From positions 3,286,001 to 3,350,000 of the forward strand of contig NZ_CP049910.1 in NCBI RefSeq assembly GCF_011305995.1: a DNA stretch of 64,000 nt, written 5' to 3'. The stretch is from Diaphorobacter sp. HDW4A. GTDB lineage: Bacteria; Pseudomonadota; Gammaproteobacteria; Burkholderiales; Burkholderiaceae_C. Numbering within the stretch: position 1 is the first letter of the stretch; each line of letters starts with the position of its first letter. Below the pieces are notes generated by a model, which was given only the letters and a program-made list of their open reading frames with translations, was not told where the DNA came from and did not search any database. Below, one piece after another: positions 63,989 through 64,000 of the stretch. A program made the position numbers and the translations under genes.

Positions 63989-64000
63989 TTGTCGTTTCCT

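Overview
The window is GC-rich, densely coded DNA from a betaproteobacterium, most probably a member of the Comamonadaceae (Burkholderiales). Pointers to this are the two orphan Bug-family (TctC-like) binding proteins, a trimeric-type porin, a sigma-70 with a long Lys/Ala-rich N-terminus, an IPTL-CTERM surface protein and many catabolic islets each paired with its own LysR, IclR or MarR regulator. No tRNA, rRNA, CRISPR array, insertion sequence, integrase or prophage gene was seen. It reads as ordinary chromosome with catabolic and accessory islets.

Layout, left to right. (1) 1-7535: a molybdenum hydroxylase operon in the order coxS-L-M-D-E-G-F, with form II large subunit and all accessory genes; coxS is cut by the window edge. 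A lipoprotein gamma-glutamyltransferase follows (7576-9426). (2) 9427-16429: a gap with hairpins and palindromes, a large secreted repeat protein with an IPTL-CTERM-like tail, an Ldh-type reductase, a phospholipase D/cardiolipin synthase-like lipoprotein, and a MarR regulator with an alpha/beta hydrolase. (3) 16431-20470: a LysR/MFS divergent pair and a MarR/Bcr-type efflux pair. (4) 20657-26481: an aromatic or hydroxy-acid catabolic islet (VOC dioxygenase-like, FAH hydrolase, Bug protein, SDR, IclR) with a convergent acyl-CoA synthetase. (5) 26627-31391: dnaG and rpoD with a clear terminator. (6) 31502-34309: a second Bug protein, a ketopantoate-reductase-like protein and a ModA-like binding protein. 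(7) 34503-42832: a minus-strand tannin/gallate operon (TRAP transporter, tannase, gallate dioxygenase, porin) with a divergent LysR gene.

(8) 43042-50613: a winged-helix regulator, an FKBP isomerase, an unknown protein, then a two-part sodium:solute symporter downstream of phosphoenolpyruvate synthase ppsA, with the PpsA regulator ppsR divergent. (9) 50707-55145: a BchE-like B12 radical SAM protein, an AhpD-like protein, LysR, DUF2798 and DUF4261 proteins. (10) 55168-61438: a complete haem uptake locus (TonB receptor, HmuS, HmuT, HmuU, HmuV) under a textbook Fur box. (11) 61755-63988: ahpC and ahpF, separated by an internal terminator.

The most coherent unit is the tannin/gallate operon. The porin and TRAP system would bring substrate in, the tannase lipoprotein would release gallate from its esters, and gallate dioxygenase would open the ring. 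The genes for the later steps (oxalomesaconate tautomerase, hydratase, aldolase) are not in this window. Several regulators have palindromes of the right type just upstream (T-N11-A boxes for two LysR genes, AT-rich or TTCGCATGCGAA palindromes for two MarR genes), so many of these islets look self-contained and autoregulated.
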